Of a stretch of DNA of 64,000 nt, positions 35,561 through 50,222 are shown piece by piece; position 1 is the stretch's first letter, and each line of letters opens with the position of its first letter. The position numbers were made by a program, and so were the translations under genes. The stretch is from Wuchereria bancrofti (taxonomy: Eukaryota > Nematoda > Chromadorea > Rhabditida > Onchocercidae). Under the pieces are notes generated by a model, which worked only from the letters and a program-made list of their open reading frames with translations, was not told the origin of the DNA and did not search any database. The stretch lies in contig SSBO01000012.1 of NCBI GenBank assembly GCA_005281725.1, forward strand, positions 895,651-959,650, written 5' to 3'.

Positions 35561-38491
35561 TTTTTTCAAATTGGTGTACGATTTTACAATTATAGTGAAG
35601 TATTTTTATTTTTCAAATCTTCCCAAATTATTAATTTTAATAAAAAACTTAGATTAGATTGGTAAAAAAAGATTGCTAAAAAATTAATTAAGTCATAAAT
35701 AAAGATATAAGATGGTTAAAAAAAATGAAAGAATTTCTCATTAGCATAAAGCAATTTCATATCTATCACATTTATGTTTTTCAATTTTCATCCTTCCTTA
35801 TCAATTTATTTGCACTGAAAAAGATTTTAAAAAATTGCATTTTAATATAAAATAAAAATTTTTATTTTACTAATTTTGCTAATAAATCAATCATTTTTAT
35901 ACCATAAATTTGTTTTGCTTAATAGATAAAACTAAAAAGCTAGCTTTAGATCTTGAAAGTTATTAAAATACTAACAAGAATGATGCAAAATGGATAAAAA
36001 AAAAAGTTTTTTTTTAAAAAAAGCAAATTGGATGAATAAAAAAAAAAAGTGAAAAGAGAAGGAAAAAAAACCTTTACATATAATTTGCAGAAATTTGCGC
36101 ATTCATAACAAAACATTACTACTAACGCGGAACTTTAACACATCGAAAAAAATAGAGAAAAAAAAGAGATGAAATAAAATTCTTAAAAATAACTTCAAAA
36201 ATGTACTTTAACAAGAACGAGGGAGCATATATCGCTTTTTTTCCTTCCTCTTTTATTTTGCAATAAAAAATTTTGAAATGATAATTGCAATAAAATGTAA
36301 TTTTTATTCATAAGTCATTGCTATAAATAGAAACTTCATTTCAAACAACAAATAAAGTAAGAATTTTTTTTTTGCTTCTTTTATTTTTAATATAACATTT
36401 TTTTTTCCTTTTTTATTTGAAAAATTTTTCAGACAAGTTTTAAATTTTAAGCAGAAAAAAAAAGGGAAACGAAACATAAACATTGCACTTCTTGCAAAAA
36501 AGCAAAAATAAAAAAAAAAAAAAGATTTTCTTTTCTTTATTTTTGGAGCTCATAAATTTGAATGAATGAATGATAAATTGAGAATGCGGAAGTAACAATC
36601 ATTTTTCAAATCAATTTCTTTCTTTCCTTCACTTTATATGCTTGTTTTCTGCTTTTAAGAAAATCTTTCGTTTTTTTTCACTTCTTTTCTTTCAACAAAA
36701 AAAATGAAATTAAAAAAAAGAGAAAAAAGTGGCGGAAAAAACTTATCAGAAAGTATTATTTCCAATTCTAAATCCAAATTTATCACAACAATTTGTTAAA
36801 TGAATACAATACAACTAACCTATCTTTTTAATTCATTCATTTCTTACCAATGCAAAACTTTTATCTTTCATTTCCTCTTTTTTGCTATCTTTTTTTTCTT
36901 TTTTTTTTTTGTAAATTGTTGCTGACATTCCCAATTTATTTTATTTACTTCTCACTGCCTACTTTCATTTCATTTTCATCTCTTTTCTTCTCACCTATTT
37001 TAGTTTATTTGAGAAAGTTTTTTAATCTCTTATCATTATTCGTCATGTTTTCTTTTTTTTTTTGTTTATTTTTTCTGTAAAGAAACTTTTTCCTGTATAA
37101 TAATATTAATTCATTTTTTTCCTTTTTTAAAGATTAATAGGATAAATGATGTCGATTGTTATTGTGTGCAATTGTTAAATACATTTGCACAGACAGATTC
37201 AATTAAAATGTTAAATACATGAGTTTTTTTTCTTTTCTCAATTTTAAAAAATTTAAAATCATAAAGACTGAAATCATAAACTAGATTTTAAAGTTATAAA
37301 AAGTTACAAGAAATTTAAAGTTAAAAAAAAATGATTTTCGCTTTTTTCTTCTTCTTTCTTTGTTTTAAATAATTACATTTTTGTTTAATCTCTTATCATT
37401 AATCAACACTCAGTTCTATTCAAGCAATCAAAACGAAAATGAAAACATAATTGAAATCATAAGAGAAGAGTAAGATGTGACAGCCTTAATGTTTCCAAAA
37501 TTTATATTAAATTGATCGAACAAAAAATGAATAAGAGATGAAAAAAAAAAATGAATAATACTTAAAAGATATTCTAGCCTATATTTATTCTGGCCTATGA
37601 ACATTTCTAGCCTATTTGCAAAGCTTAGCTGCTAAACTCGATGAGCTATTTTATTAGAAATTATACGCTTAGCTATAGCTACTTAAAATGTGGAAAAAAG
37701 CAAAATGATATTAAAAGGAGCATTCCTCATTTGTAACAGCAAAAAAAAAAAGCACTGCAATCAAATCTACTAGGATTGTTAAAGTAAAATAATGAAATTT
37801 GATTTCATTTAAGTTGAAAAAAAAAGTGCAGATTAATTCGTATTTTACAACAATTTCTGTTTTTTGAAAAAAGAACAAATAGAATTTGAAATGTTTCTTT
37901 CATAACTATACTTCTAATTATGAAAATTTTCCTAGCAAAAATATCTTACTTTATAGTTTTTCCTATAGCTTCAAAGCTTAGAAGTAATTAGCACAAGTCT
38001 TACGGTATCTCATCAGTGTTACGGGAAAGTATTACTATTTTTTTGTAGATTAATATGTTAGATTTATAGAAAGCTTAATAGCTCAACCATTTTTCCTAAC
38101 AAATATGTACAAATATGCTTAAATTTTTATTATATCATGAATCCAAATTCCATTCACGCAAGTTAGGTACTGTAAAGAATTACTGTAAAAATGATGAAAA
38201 ATACGGTAACACACGATACTGTACCGTGAGATAAAAAATAAAAGTGCTTTAATGAAATCAATAATAACTTTTGAATTTATATAGGTTTTAAATTTGAAAA
38301 AGAGAGAATATCACAGAATATCACTTTACAATCTTGTATTGGAGTATGTGTTTTGCAAGGTCTGAATAATTATAATTTCAATCGTAAAATGAAAGAGAAA
38401 AGAGGTAAAACCATTATACAACTGCAAATTTAAAACAATTATTTCGACTTGAAGAAATAAAAGAAATAATTAGATGTAGTGATATATTATA

Positions 38492-38614
38492 ATGGAAATG
38501 GAATTTTACTTCACTAATCGATTTATCATATCAATTCTCATCGACCGCGATGTGCTAGTGAATGAAAATTTAGAACTTCCAAGTTCATCAGTTAGTGATA
38601 GACTTTATAATTAA
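38492..38614 (+). other. Orphan exon-like frame, 40 codons
   Basis: In very AT-rich surroundings this stretch has balanced codons and an ATG-to-TAA frame: MEMEFYFTNRFIISILIDRD and then VLVNENLELPSSSVSDRLYN. A donor inside (TCATCA|GTTAGT, about 38590) is possible. The core NRFIISILID loosely resembles the F-x-I-x-x-I-L motif at the N-terminus of some homeobox repressors, but no homeodomain is visible downstream. Coding status unproven. Confidence 0.25.
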
Positions 38615-39213
38615 TAATTTGGTAACCACAATATGAAGTCTGTCCACTTTTTTCTCCATCTGACTGATAAATTTCTTTGTTTTCTTTTCAATTTAAATTC
38701 ACTGAAATATATAATATATCCGAATTTTTGAGCAAACAAAAAAGAAAAAAAATGTGTGAAAAAACGGTTAATACAAAAACAGAAAAAAAGTGACGAATAA
38801 AGATTAAAAAATAATGACTAGACATAATTTATCATTAATCATTGTTACTGATAAAAATAATAATGGTTAGAATTATTTGATCGAAAAATACCATGTAAAT
38901 TACATATGTAAAAATCAAATGATTAATTTTCATTGTGAAGCAATGTCATGAAGGTCATTAATTCATTCTGCATGTGAATGAAAAAAAAATGGCTTACAAG
39001 CAATAAAAGCTATTTTAAAATAAATAATTTAGAGCAAATATACCAAATTCACAATCAATTACAATGATGATTTTAACAAGGGACGAGAAAGAGAGAGAGA
39101 AAGGAGGAAAAAGATGTTTTAAAAAAAAGTGAAAAGAAATGCCTCTTGTACTGTTCATTTTGTTGGGGCAATGGAGTAACATTAATGAAATGAACATAAC
39201 AAATCAGTAAAGT

Positions 39214-39500
39214 GTTCCTTTTATTATTATTGCTGCTATCACTATTAATTTTATTATCATCAACTGACATCACTATATTTCTGATTTTATTATTACTGTG
39301 GTTAATTTCATCTTTATTATTATTATCACTATTATTGTTACTCCTATTACTATCACTATTGTTATTTTTGCTATTGTAATCGTTATCACCACTGTTATTA
39401 TTATTATCGTCATCATTAAATTATTGTGATTATAATTACAATTACAATAATTATTATCATTATTCATTATAATTATTATCATTATTCATCATTACTACGA
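39214..39500. repeat. Degenerate ATT/ATC trinucleotide tract
   Basis: TTATTATTGCTGCTATCACTATT-type sequence. The Ile/Thr/Asn-rich frames are repeat translations. Confidence 0.85.
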
Positions 39501-41964
39501 TTATTATTAATTGTTGTCATCATATGCTACCAACATAATAACTTATCAAAGTTCTAACAATTCAATTCTAATCATTTACCTATGTAATATTTTTGTTATT
39601 ATCCGTAAATTTTCACTAATGCTATATATACAAAAAGTTTTATCAGTACTTTTTCTAAATTATTAGATTAAATGTAAACAATGTAAAGCATTAAAATTAA
39701 AAATTAAAATTGGGACATTAAAACTAAAATTACAATTAAATTAAATACTAATAACAATTTAAATTTAAAAAATTGAAAATCTGCTCATTTTATTGTGATG
39801 ATACGACAGAAATCCAAATATAATTTTTTTTAAAGAAAAAAAAGTAGAAGAAAATGCTTATTTAGGAATAATTTTTGGAATTTATAAAATTTTCAGACTT
39901 TTTTATTTAGATCAAATAGTCCTTATAATTATTTTTTCTATATACAATTCATGTAGTGCTAATTTTTTTTTTTTAATTAAATAATGAAAAAAATTAAAAA
40001 CATTTTTATTTCAAAAAAACCACAGCTATTTCAATTAAATGTTAAAATTTTTCTTGCAAAAATTATTATTTGTTGCAAAATTATTGAAGGAAAAAAAAAA
40101 CTGCGACATTTAGCCACTATACTTTCTTCCTCCTTTTTTTTCCCGACATAAGAGTGAAATAATAATAGAAATCTTCGATGTGTGAGTGTGCCCGTCGTCT
40201 GTCTGTCTGTATCAGATGTGCACCATTATCAAATAAATATTAGAAAGCAAAAAAGAGAAACCAAATGTTGCAAAATGAATAAATACAGATAGTTAGCATC
40301 GATAGATAAAGGAATATGAAATATTAACTAACTAATCATGAGTAATTAATTAATTAGAATAATAAATGATTACATAGAAATGGAGCAAATAAATAAGTCA
40401 ATTATTTTTTTGTTCAAATTGATCAGTTGGAATATTTGATTCCAAAAAAAAAAAAATAATTCATTCATTCATTTACATGTAAATAGATAAGTTAAGCTAA
40501 AAAAGATGAATGTAATTTAGAGAAAAAAAAATTTATTGTATGAAAATATTATTTAGCGATAATTTTTATTTGTTATCGCTTATCGTTGTATTTGAGCTAT
40601 TTTCATTCTCAGATGAATTTTGCTTTTATATTTTCATTTTCTATGTCGTTCCTTTCTTTTTCTTCTTTTTTCCCACTTTTCCATTCCTTTATTTCTCTAG
40701 AAAGATAGTTCAAAAAAAAAGAAAAAGAAGAAAAGTGAAAGCAAATGAAAAATCGTTTGTTTTCAAATTATTTCCATTTCTCATTCCTACAAAAACTTGA
40801 AAGAAAAAAAAACATCTTAACATCAAATAGAAACTTTGCAAAAAAAAAAACAAATCGATAATAAGATTGCATTGTTGAAATTGTTGATAAAATTATTTTG
40901 TTTTAAAAAAAAAGTTTCATTTGTAATAAAATCTTTTAAAAAAATTCCCATCATGCCAACCACATACGGTATATGATACCGTATCAAAAAATGTCACCGT
41001 ATCGAATAAAATGATACTGTATGGAGGAAAATAATTGTTTGTTTCAGAATTGATTTTTCAAAAGATTATTTTATAAAATTGTACAAATAAAATATAATAT
41101 TTAAGAAGAAAAAAAGAAAAGAATTGCATAGATTTTGGAAAAAAAACTGTAATGTTAATACCATTGGTTATTTATAATTTAATGATATATCAATAATATT
41201 CCATAATTTAACATCCGTTACCTGTTTCAACGTACATTTATATCTGTTCGACTGATGAATCATAATTAAAGTTAAATTTATTGGCATAAAATTTGCATTT
41301 CAAAAAAAAAGAGCATAAAATGTATAATTTGTTTTTGGTTTGCTATTATTTTCACAATAATATATAAATATGCTTTAACATACACAAATAAATATATAAC
41401 TTGCATACTGTTAAATTTCTGATGAAAATTATAAATTAATAGGAAACATTGAAATATTACTGTGAATATGTTTGCTGAGTTTTTGTTTACAGCAAAAATT
41501 GTTTTGATCAAATAAAAAAAGGAAGCATTCTCACTGCTAATATTATATTTTACTATCATTGTCATTATCATTATTATCATTAGCATCATAGCTTTACTAC
41601 AACAATGATAATGATTAGCATCATAGCTTTTAAAAATATGCATTGTGAACGAGGAAATTTTCGCAAAATAAACAGAAAGAAAAAAAAGACAAATGACAGT
41701 TTTTTTTCCCTTCAAAAAAAGTGATACGAAAAAAAATTAAAAGCAGTGTTTTGCTAAATACATGAATTTAAAAAAAATGCTAATGCAATAATATTTAGCT
41801 TAATTATTTTAAATTTATCATTAACAATCTGTCATTATCATTATTACCACTAAGCAATATCATGATTAGTTATAGTTATTATTAAAAATCATTTTATTAC
41901 TTATCCTTTTGTCATAATTATTAACAATGTTCTCTGTTATTAGCCTTATCAGTATGATTTTCAG

Positions 41965-42030
41965 GAAATGAGACAACGGATGGTCGCAAAAAATGTCATA
42001 GATGGAAAAGAAAAAATTAGCCGCATCTGA
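41965..42030 (+). other. Orphan last-exon-like frame
   Basis: A good acceptor (TATGATTTTCAG) is followed by 21 codons (EMRQRMVAKNVIDGKEKISR, I) and TGA, with unusually balanced composition. A second frame over the same bases is also open for 18 codons. It could be a terminal exon of a plus-strand gene, perhaps with the 38492 frame as the first exon (phases agree), but nothing links them directly. Confidence 0.2.
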
Positions 42031-45000
42031 AATTCGATTAGCATTTCAAAAATGGACTAAACATTAATAAAAAATTATAAAAAAAAAAATATGAAAAACT
42101 TATTAATAGAAATTTATCATAAATATTCGAATGATTTCTTAAATCAACACACAAGAAAAAATAAATTCTTCCAATAAAGATAAGTTGAATTAACCGGAGA
42201 AAAAATAAGGAAAATAACTTATTTATTACTTATCCTTCTGTCATAATTATTTATTGACCATTTATTTGAATATCATAGAGATATTAAGACTTAATTAATT
42301 AAATACAAGCATCATTTTTTTTTAAATTTACATTTATAAATTTTACAACATTTTTTTCAAAACAAATTTTGTAATTTCTATATATTTATTTCGCAAAAAA
42401 TTTTCTCCTATAATAATTTTTGTAGACTAATAATGACTACTTTCTAAATGTGCTACATAAAAGCTGCAATTAACATCGAACAATTTGAAAATTCTTTTAA
42501 GAAAAAAAAAATTGATTTAAGAAATGGAACACATTTTTCCATCTCTTTACTTGTACTTTCTAATACACTTTATGTTTTGCCAAATGATACTTGCAAAATA
42601 ACGCAACAGATGAAAAAAAAAAAAAATTACGAAATAAGAATTAATTTTGAAACTACTAAGAAAAAAAGAAGCAAAAAAAAGTGAAATAAAAAAAAAACAA
42701 AAAATAGCTTGCTCTGTTGTGATTTAAACAACCTTTTTTAGCACTTTTTAATGCTAAAAGAGAAACATAAAAATTAATATGCCATTTTATAGGCTAGTAA
42801 ATAGTCCATAACTTCCCGATGTAGCTTAAATATATTTTTGATGCAAATTTAACTTCATTTTTTCTCGTCTCTTTAATTACTCATAATTCTGAATAAACAT
42901 TTCATTAATTAAATTGAAATCAAAATCTTTCATACTTTTTCTTTCTGCCACAACTAAATATTTAAATATTTCAGTTTCATTTTTTTTTCGTTTAAGTATT
43001 TCAATATTTATTATATGCAAATTCATTTTTGATTATTGTTAGCGAAGAAGAAATTTTGTACTTTATAACCTAACGCCACAATTAGTTTGTTCATTATCTT
43101 TTTTTAATTTATCACTAATTTTTTTAAAAAACGAATTTATTTTTTATTTTCCATTTATGCAATAAAATCGAAAATTATAAAAGATTAACGAAAAAAAATA
43201 AAATTATTCATTAAATATTTTACAGATAAGCTTATTTATTTATATTATAAAAAGAAGCTAAAAATATAAATTTAAATGAGAAATTTGAATAATTCGCTAC
43301 CACAAAGTATATTTTAGAGTTACCAATTTAAAAACACTATGATCCATCTATAAGTCGGTAGTGTCAAAAAAACGAATTTTTGTTTCATTAACTCTTTTAA
43401 AGCATAAGCAAATAAATGAAATAACAAAAAAAAAAGCTGTGTATATAATAAAAAAAGAAAAATTCAAAAAAATTAACAAAGAAAAAATTTGAAAAATTTA
43501 ACCAGAAAAAATAAAAAATGAAAAACACAACAAAATTAAATATTTTGCAAAAAAAAATTTTTTAAATTTTAGAACTTTGCAAAAAAGTAAACAGTAATTT
43601 ATGTAAATATTTGTATGCTAAAAATAAAAATGACGAATGAAAGTGTTTATCAAATATTTTAATCATACGATAGCCATGAAAAGCAAATAAAATACAACGA
43701 AAAAAAAGGCAAAACCAAAAGAAGCATTCATTGCATAGTTTTTTGCTATTTTATATGTATTTTGTATATTTTGTTAAAATTTTCATTTTTTAAAAACCGT
43801 TACAAAAATAAAAATTTTTTTAAGAAAAAAAGTACAAATTTTTTAGCTCATGCAAAAATACAAAAAAAACGCAATTTTAATTTTAATTTTTATTTTTTTT
43901 TTGAATTAACTTTGTAACTACGAAAAAAAAATATAATAAGTTGAAAATAAAGAAAAAGAAATGAAATGAAGTGAAGAAAACGATGGAAGATAATCATTTA
44001 TTCAATTAACAATTCTTTCTTTTTTTCTCTTTTTTTTTTTCCTAATCCAATAAGGATTTAGAATTAGAAGAAAAAAGGATAAGAAAAAAAAAAGAAAAAT
44101 AAGCGTTCATTGTAAATAAAACGATTATTTCAAAGTTAAATGTAATTTTAATTATCATAAATGAACACAGTTGAAAAAAAAAAAGATAATTCTATTATTT
44201 AAAAAACAAAAAAAAAAAAAAGAGAAAGAAAATTATGAAAAGAAAAAGGAAGAATGAAACTAATTCTATTACAAAAAGTACGAAAAAAAGAAAAAAGAAA
44301 TCAAAAAAAAGCAAAAGAGAAAAAATGCAAATAATAAAATTTCATTCAAATTAACAAACGTATGTATAAAAAATGTTTGATCAAAAAAAAATAAATAAAA
44401 TATTTGCAAAGATTAATGTACCCATCTGCAAGAATGCAATAAAATTTTTTTTATCTGCCTTGTTTCATTTTATTATTTGCTTTTTAGTCTTTTTTTTTGC
44501 CTTTTTTATTTTCTTCTGCTAAAAGTTTTTTTTTTTTTTTGAATTATGTATTTATTTGCAAAGTATATAATAAAGTATATATTATTTGTAAAATATTATA
44601 TTAGCATTTACACTATATGTATACATATATTTTTAATTAAGATATTTAAATAATTTTTAAAAAATTCATTCATTACTAGTCTTGCTTACGTATAAATTAA
44701 AGAGTTATTCCATTTCTTTACAAAAAAAAAAATTTTTTTTTTCTTCTCTTTCTTCTATTGTTGCTTTTACTTGTTTAGGTTCAGTGCATCAAATTTCAAA
44801 TGTTTTAATAAAAAGAAAAGGACGAAAAAGAAAAAAAAATTCTTCTCATTAAAAAGTTTCTTTCTTATGGCTAACTAATTATAAATGAAATTTGTTGAAA
44901 ACGATCAAACACAAGCAAATATTATCGATTTAAAATAGATTTTTGACTGATTAATTAATTAAATGATTGTAACATTTAGCCAAATTTATTTTTCCAATAA

Positions 45001-45281
45001 GAATAAGGAAAATAAAAGAACTTCAATTTAAATAAACTGTTTTTTTCTTCCTTTTCTCCTGTATAAAGAATTTTTCGTTAAATTTTGAAAAAAAAAAAAG
45101 AAATATTTTACTTATCCCAAAGGTTGCAACAGTGTTTCGCAAAGTACAATTTTTCGATGCAATATAAAAAAAAAAAAAAAAAATAGGAAAAGACGATACT
45201 GTCAACCAATTCAAATTACATAATTTCACGAAATTTCTTGTTTAAGGCGGAAATTTTGATGTAATATAATCTAACAACATT

Positions 45282-45309
<28 letters not shown>
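45282..45309. repeat. (CT)n microsatellite
   Basis: About 14 uninterrupted CT dinucleotides. Confidence 0.95.
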
Positions 45310-45312
<3 letters not shown>

Positions 45313-47374
45313 CCCTATCTTTCTTTCCTTTGAAAAGAAAAGAAAAAAGCGAAATGAGAAAAGAGAAATTGCTACTATTTAAAAAGAGAAAAAGAAAAGA
45401 AAAAACAAAAAATAAGTGAACTCATCCATTTATATGTAAAACATTTTTTTTCTTTTTTTTTGATAATATATTATATTTTAAAATTATTTTTTTTATTTTT
45501 TTAAAATGAATCAAAAATAGAATAATGCTATGCAATATATTTTTATTATATTTCAGCAAAATAATCCTTTTTTAAAATTTTTACGGTTTTTTGGGAGATT
45601 TTTTCTTTTTTTGTTTAATGAAAATATTTATTTTTTTTCAAAGTTTCGCATAAAAATAGGATGAAAAAAAAAGAAAACAAAAATATTTTCCCATAAAATT
45701 TTTTCCAAGATAAAAGATTTTTTAATTTAAAAGAAAAAAAAATTATTATTTATTTTAAATTAATAGAAGAGATAAATTAATGGAAGGATGTTATAGTAAT
45801 AGCAGTTGCGTTAAAGAAACATTAATTATTATGAATAACACAATACACGTGAATGCACGTGTATGTAACGTGAATGAAAAGTGGAAAATGTTTGATTAAT
45901 TTTTATTTAAAAAAAAATTTACAATGGCAAAAATTTCATTGCTTATTTCACTTTATTTTTAAATACATTTCAGTACATGGTTTTATTTTAATTTTTTAAA
46001 CTTTCTTTTTTTAATTTGGCAAAAAAGAAATAATTGAAAAGTTTTTGTTCTGAAAAAATAAATTTGTAATCAAAAAAATTTTTCATTTACCTTATTTTAC
46101 ATTTAGAATAAAAATATTTTTGTATGCAATTTTGTTCTTTTTTTCTAAAATATCAAAATTTGCTTTAATTTTGTTTTTTGTTTTTGATTTCCTTTATGAA
46201 AAGAGTAAAAAGGAGAAAGAAAAAGAAGGAGATAGAGGGAGAGAAGGGGAGAGAGAGAGAAGAAAAATCAAAAGTACTTACTAGAAAGATATTAAAAAAG
46301 AAAAGAAGAAATAAGTTAACAAGAAATGAATATTTGAGATAAATGAAAATGAGCAGGTGCATTTGTTTATAAAATTTAACGGAACATTTTTTTTTTTCTG
46401 GTAAAACATAATAATAATACAAAATAAAAAATGTAACAAAAGTTTTTTCTTTTTTAAAATATGTAATTTTACAAAGTTAAAAAATTATCAGAATTCTGAA
46501 AATTTCCAAATTTTAAAAATTAAAAAAACTTTTTTTTGCCTTTCTTTGTCTTTAAGTATAAATTTTACTTTTTTTTTTATTTTCTCCACATTCAATGATG
46601 TATGAGAGAAGATAAAAAGCAAAAGTATAGCAATGATAACTATATTGTTTTAATTTAAATCTTTAAAAATCTTTTTTTTTGTTGATTTCATAATAGTCGT
46701 TTGCTTGAGAAATGATTGAAATTTAGATAAGAACTCTCGTTACTCCTTTTTTTTTTCTTTTTGGTCAAAGCTTCTGGGAAAAAAACAAAATTTTCTAATG
46801 TTTGCTTTGAGAAAAGATTAAAAAAAAAAGAAGAAAAAAAAGAGAAAAAAACTTTATCTTAATATTATTATAACAAATACATGCTGAATTTTCCTTTTTT
46901 TTTTTTAAATACAAAATGATAAATTTAATGTTTAAAAAAAGAAATGTATCAAACATTAGTATTAATTACAAAACAAATATGTATTATACATAATGTTAAA
47001 CATATTCAATACATACAATATAATATAGAAGTGTAAAATAAAATTTGATACAAAAATTAAATCATTTCTTTCAAATGTATTAATTAATTATTACAGTACA
47101 ATTATTAATATATCACTTACTATACTAAATAACTATTTATAATTATACATATATAAATGATATGATATGATTATAAGTTAAAGAATGATGAGTGAAATAA
47201 TTTAAAAAATTTGAACTATTCATGAGCCGTTAGTTCTATCGAGTTGTATTGACGATAATTATCGTAATGATAACCATTTGATAAATGCATTCCGTTCAAT
47301 CACTATGTACTGATAATGGGAACAACAGAATAGACGATAATTTTGAACATTACATTAACCCTTCTTTTGCAAAT

Positions 47375-47515
47375 TTCTCCTCTCTCTCTCTCTTTTTCTC
47401 TTTCCCTTTCTCTTTCTCTACATTTTCCCTCTTCATCACGTTTTCATTTCTCTTCCTTCCTTCCTTCCCTCTCTCTCTTTCTCTTCTTTTATCTCTTTTC
47501 TCTTTGAATAAAAAT
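47375..47515. repeat. Polypyrimidine tract
   Basis: About 140 bases of almost pure C/T (CTCTCTCTC, TTCCTTCCTTCC); able to form triplex DNA in principle. The 145-codon frame across it is compositional. Confidence 0.85.
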
Positions 47516-48858
47516 ATTCATTCAACGAGAAGTGTTGCATTTGTAAACAAAAAATTTAATTTTCCCTTTATTTTTTTTTTCTCTCTTTTTTTTGTTGTTG
47601 TTGCATTTTTATGTATCAAAAATAGAAAAATAAAGCAAAAAGGGAAAAAGAGAAAAAAAGTTGAAACAAAAAAAAAAACTTTCATTATTGATTTTATTAT
47701 TTTATTAAAATATTTCAATTAATCCATGCAGTTTCTTTTCTTTTTTTTTTTTTTTGAAAATATATTATTGAATATTTGTTTGCTTGTTACTAGTAGCTAA
47801 TACAATTTGATCTGTTATTCATTCAAATAGAAAGCAAAAAAAAACAAAAAAGAAATTTTAATATATATCTGATAAATTCCAAAATTTTTCATTATAATAT
47901 TATTTGAAATTAGGTAAAAAAGTAAAAAAGCAAGAAGAAAAATTTATTACCATTTAAGATAGAAATTATTGATTTGACATTACATATGTAAATAGGATTA
48001 GTATTGATCAGTGTTATATTTAAAATGACAATTATTGAAATGAAAAGAAATAATTTGACATTAAATGGTAAATCAAAATTACATACAAATATCACATACA
48101 AATGATATTATAGAAAAATACAAAATGCATAAAATAAGAAATGAATAAACATTCCTGAATAGGCTTTTTCAGGAAAATGAAAAAAAAAAAGAGTTTTCTA
48201 CTTTCATCATAATTTCTTTTTTTTTTTTTAAATATAAAGCAAAAAAAAGAATTAAAAATTGAAGTGAATTTTCATGATTATTATTATTTCATTAGTGAAA
48301 ACATGAATTATATAATCATATTGAGTATTTTAGTACAACATTTGCTGCATATTAATATCGATTAATAATGACGAATTTTAACTGATTTATATAAAATGAT
48401 AAAAATTTGTTAAATTTGATAAGGAAAGTGATTAATTTATAAATATTTCCATAATTATATTATAAATTGTCTTATTATTGATTCATTTCAAAAATTAAAC
48501 TTAATAATTTAAATTGACGAAAATTTTTATGCTAAATTTTTGAATAAAATAAAAAGTATTGCTTAATTGTTTCACGTTTTTTTTTTTTTATCAAATTTTC
48601 ACTTTATTTTATTATTAAACTAAAAAAAAAAGAAAAAAGGAAAAAGTTATCAGTGTAAAATTGATAATGAAATGCTCTAATGCTGCTTGCATTACATGCT
48701 GTTTGCATTGCATTCCATTTTTAGCACACATTGAATAATATAATTAACTTACATAAATGCAAATTAGGTTTTGGAATGTTAATGTTTCAACTGAAATGGA
48801 CGATAAGAGAGGAAAAGAGAAAATAATAGGATGAATAAGGATAGGAAAAAAAAAAAAG

Positions 48859-48885
48859 GAACGAACGAACGAACGAACGAACGAA
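48859..48885. repeat. (GAAC)n microsatellite
   Basis: Six to seven GAAC units. Confidence 0.95.
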
Positions 48886-48940
48886 ATGTGATAGTATTGC
48901 AAACAGATAATGTTTGCATCAGATATAATTTTGCGTGCTA

Positions 48941-48972
48941 TATGCTGCATGTTGCATGCTGCATGCTGCATA
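48941..48972. repeat. (ATGCTGC)n microsatellite
   Basis: Four heptamer units ATGCTGC/ATGTTGC, with an imperfect echo (GCTGCTTGCATTACATGC) at about 48680. Confidence 0.9.
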
Positions 48973-50120
48973 CTTTAATATATGCAATATAAGTAAGTGT
49001 AAATGTGAAAAATAAAAATGAATAGCTTGTTCAAACAATCATTGCATTTAGCACTTTAGCTTAAATAATTTTTTTGCATAAACTTTCAAACGATTAAATA
49101 GGCTGCTTTAATTTAATGGAATTGCAAACAAACATACATCAATCATTAATTGCTTTTTTTTTTTCGTTCCCAATTTTTTCATTTTAATTCTTTTTTATTC
49201 AAAAAAATAAAAAACAGCGAGAGAGAGGGAGGGAGGGAGAGAAAGAAAGAAAAGATTTGTCCATAAAATTTATTACTACAAAATACATAATTATTTTATG
49301 CAATTTTTAGTAATTAATAATTTATTAAAAAAAAAAAAAAATGCAACATTATTTGCGAGGAGAAAATAAACAGAGAAAAGAAAGAAGAAAAAAGGAAAAG
49401 TTTAATATGCTTGAACAAAGAGATAGAACAAATATTTCTTTTCATTTTTTGTTTTTTTTTTTTTTTGCTTTGAAATATTCCTTTTTGATATTATTCTTTA
49501 TAGAAAAGTTTTAAAAAAAAATTCCAAAAAGCATTCAGTCATTTTGAAGTTTTTAAGTTTTTCCTTCAATTCATAGTTTTTTTATTTTATTATAACAAGA
49601 CTAGTAAATTTTATGAATGTCATTTTTCAAAAAATAAATGAATAAATTAAAGAAATTTTCTTAAAAAATATATGAAGTTAATTGAAGTTTCCTGTTTTTT
49701 TTCAAAAAGAAAATTTTTTCTGAACTGTATTTTTTGAAATTTTCAAAATTTCATTCCAAATTTTGTTTTCAAATGAATTTTAAAATGAATTTAATTGATT
49801 TGATTATAAATATAAATGTTTTGTATTTATGAATTTGAAAATGTTTTACAACGCTTAGCAATATTTTATATTTCATCTGATAGATTTATGAAATGACTGG
49901 AGTAATTAATCAATTAATTATGAAATTAGGATAAGTATGTTTATTTCATGATACAATAATCAATTGCGAAAATTTATCAAAAAATTAATTCTTATTTTTC
50001 TAAAAATATGAATTTCATTTCAAAGAAGCATAAAGTTCACATTTGAAATTTGATGCGAATAATCATTTTAGCAATTTGTATAGATTGGAAAAAAGAGTAA
50101 AACCAGCTTCAATAGAATAA

Positions 50121-50222
50121 CGGAAAAAGAAAAAAAAAACGGAAAAGTCAAAAAATCAAAAATCAGAAAACGGAAAAATCCGAAAAAGGAAGAAACGGAG
50201 AAGTAAAGATAGGCGGAAAAAT
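50121..50222. repeat. CGGAAAA-rich tandem tract
   Basis: Five exact CGGAAAA copies plus variants (CCGAAAAA, CGGAGAAG) within 100 bases. It is immediately followed by a 76-codon open frame (50228-50458, plus; M M D T I C L E F N Q K ...) that I cannot support as a gene. Confidence 0.6.

Noticed and set aside
41278..41715. 145-codon minus-strand frame
   Set aside because: Composition-driven (Ile/Phe/Tyr/Lys), crosses an ATC/ATT repeat, no recognisable feature.
47285..47722. 145-codon plus-strand frame
   Set aside because: Produced by a long polypyrimidine tract (Phe/Ser/Leu runs); no domain or splice context.
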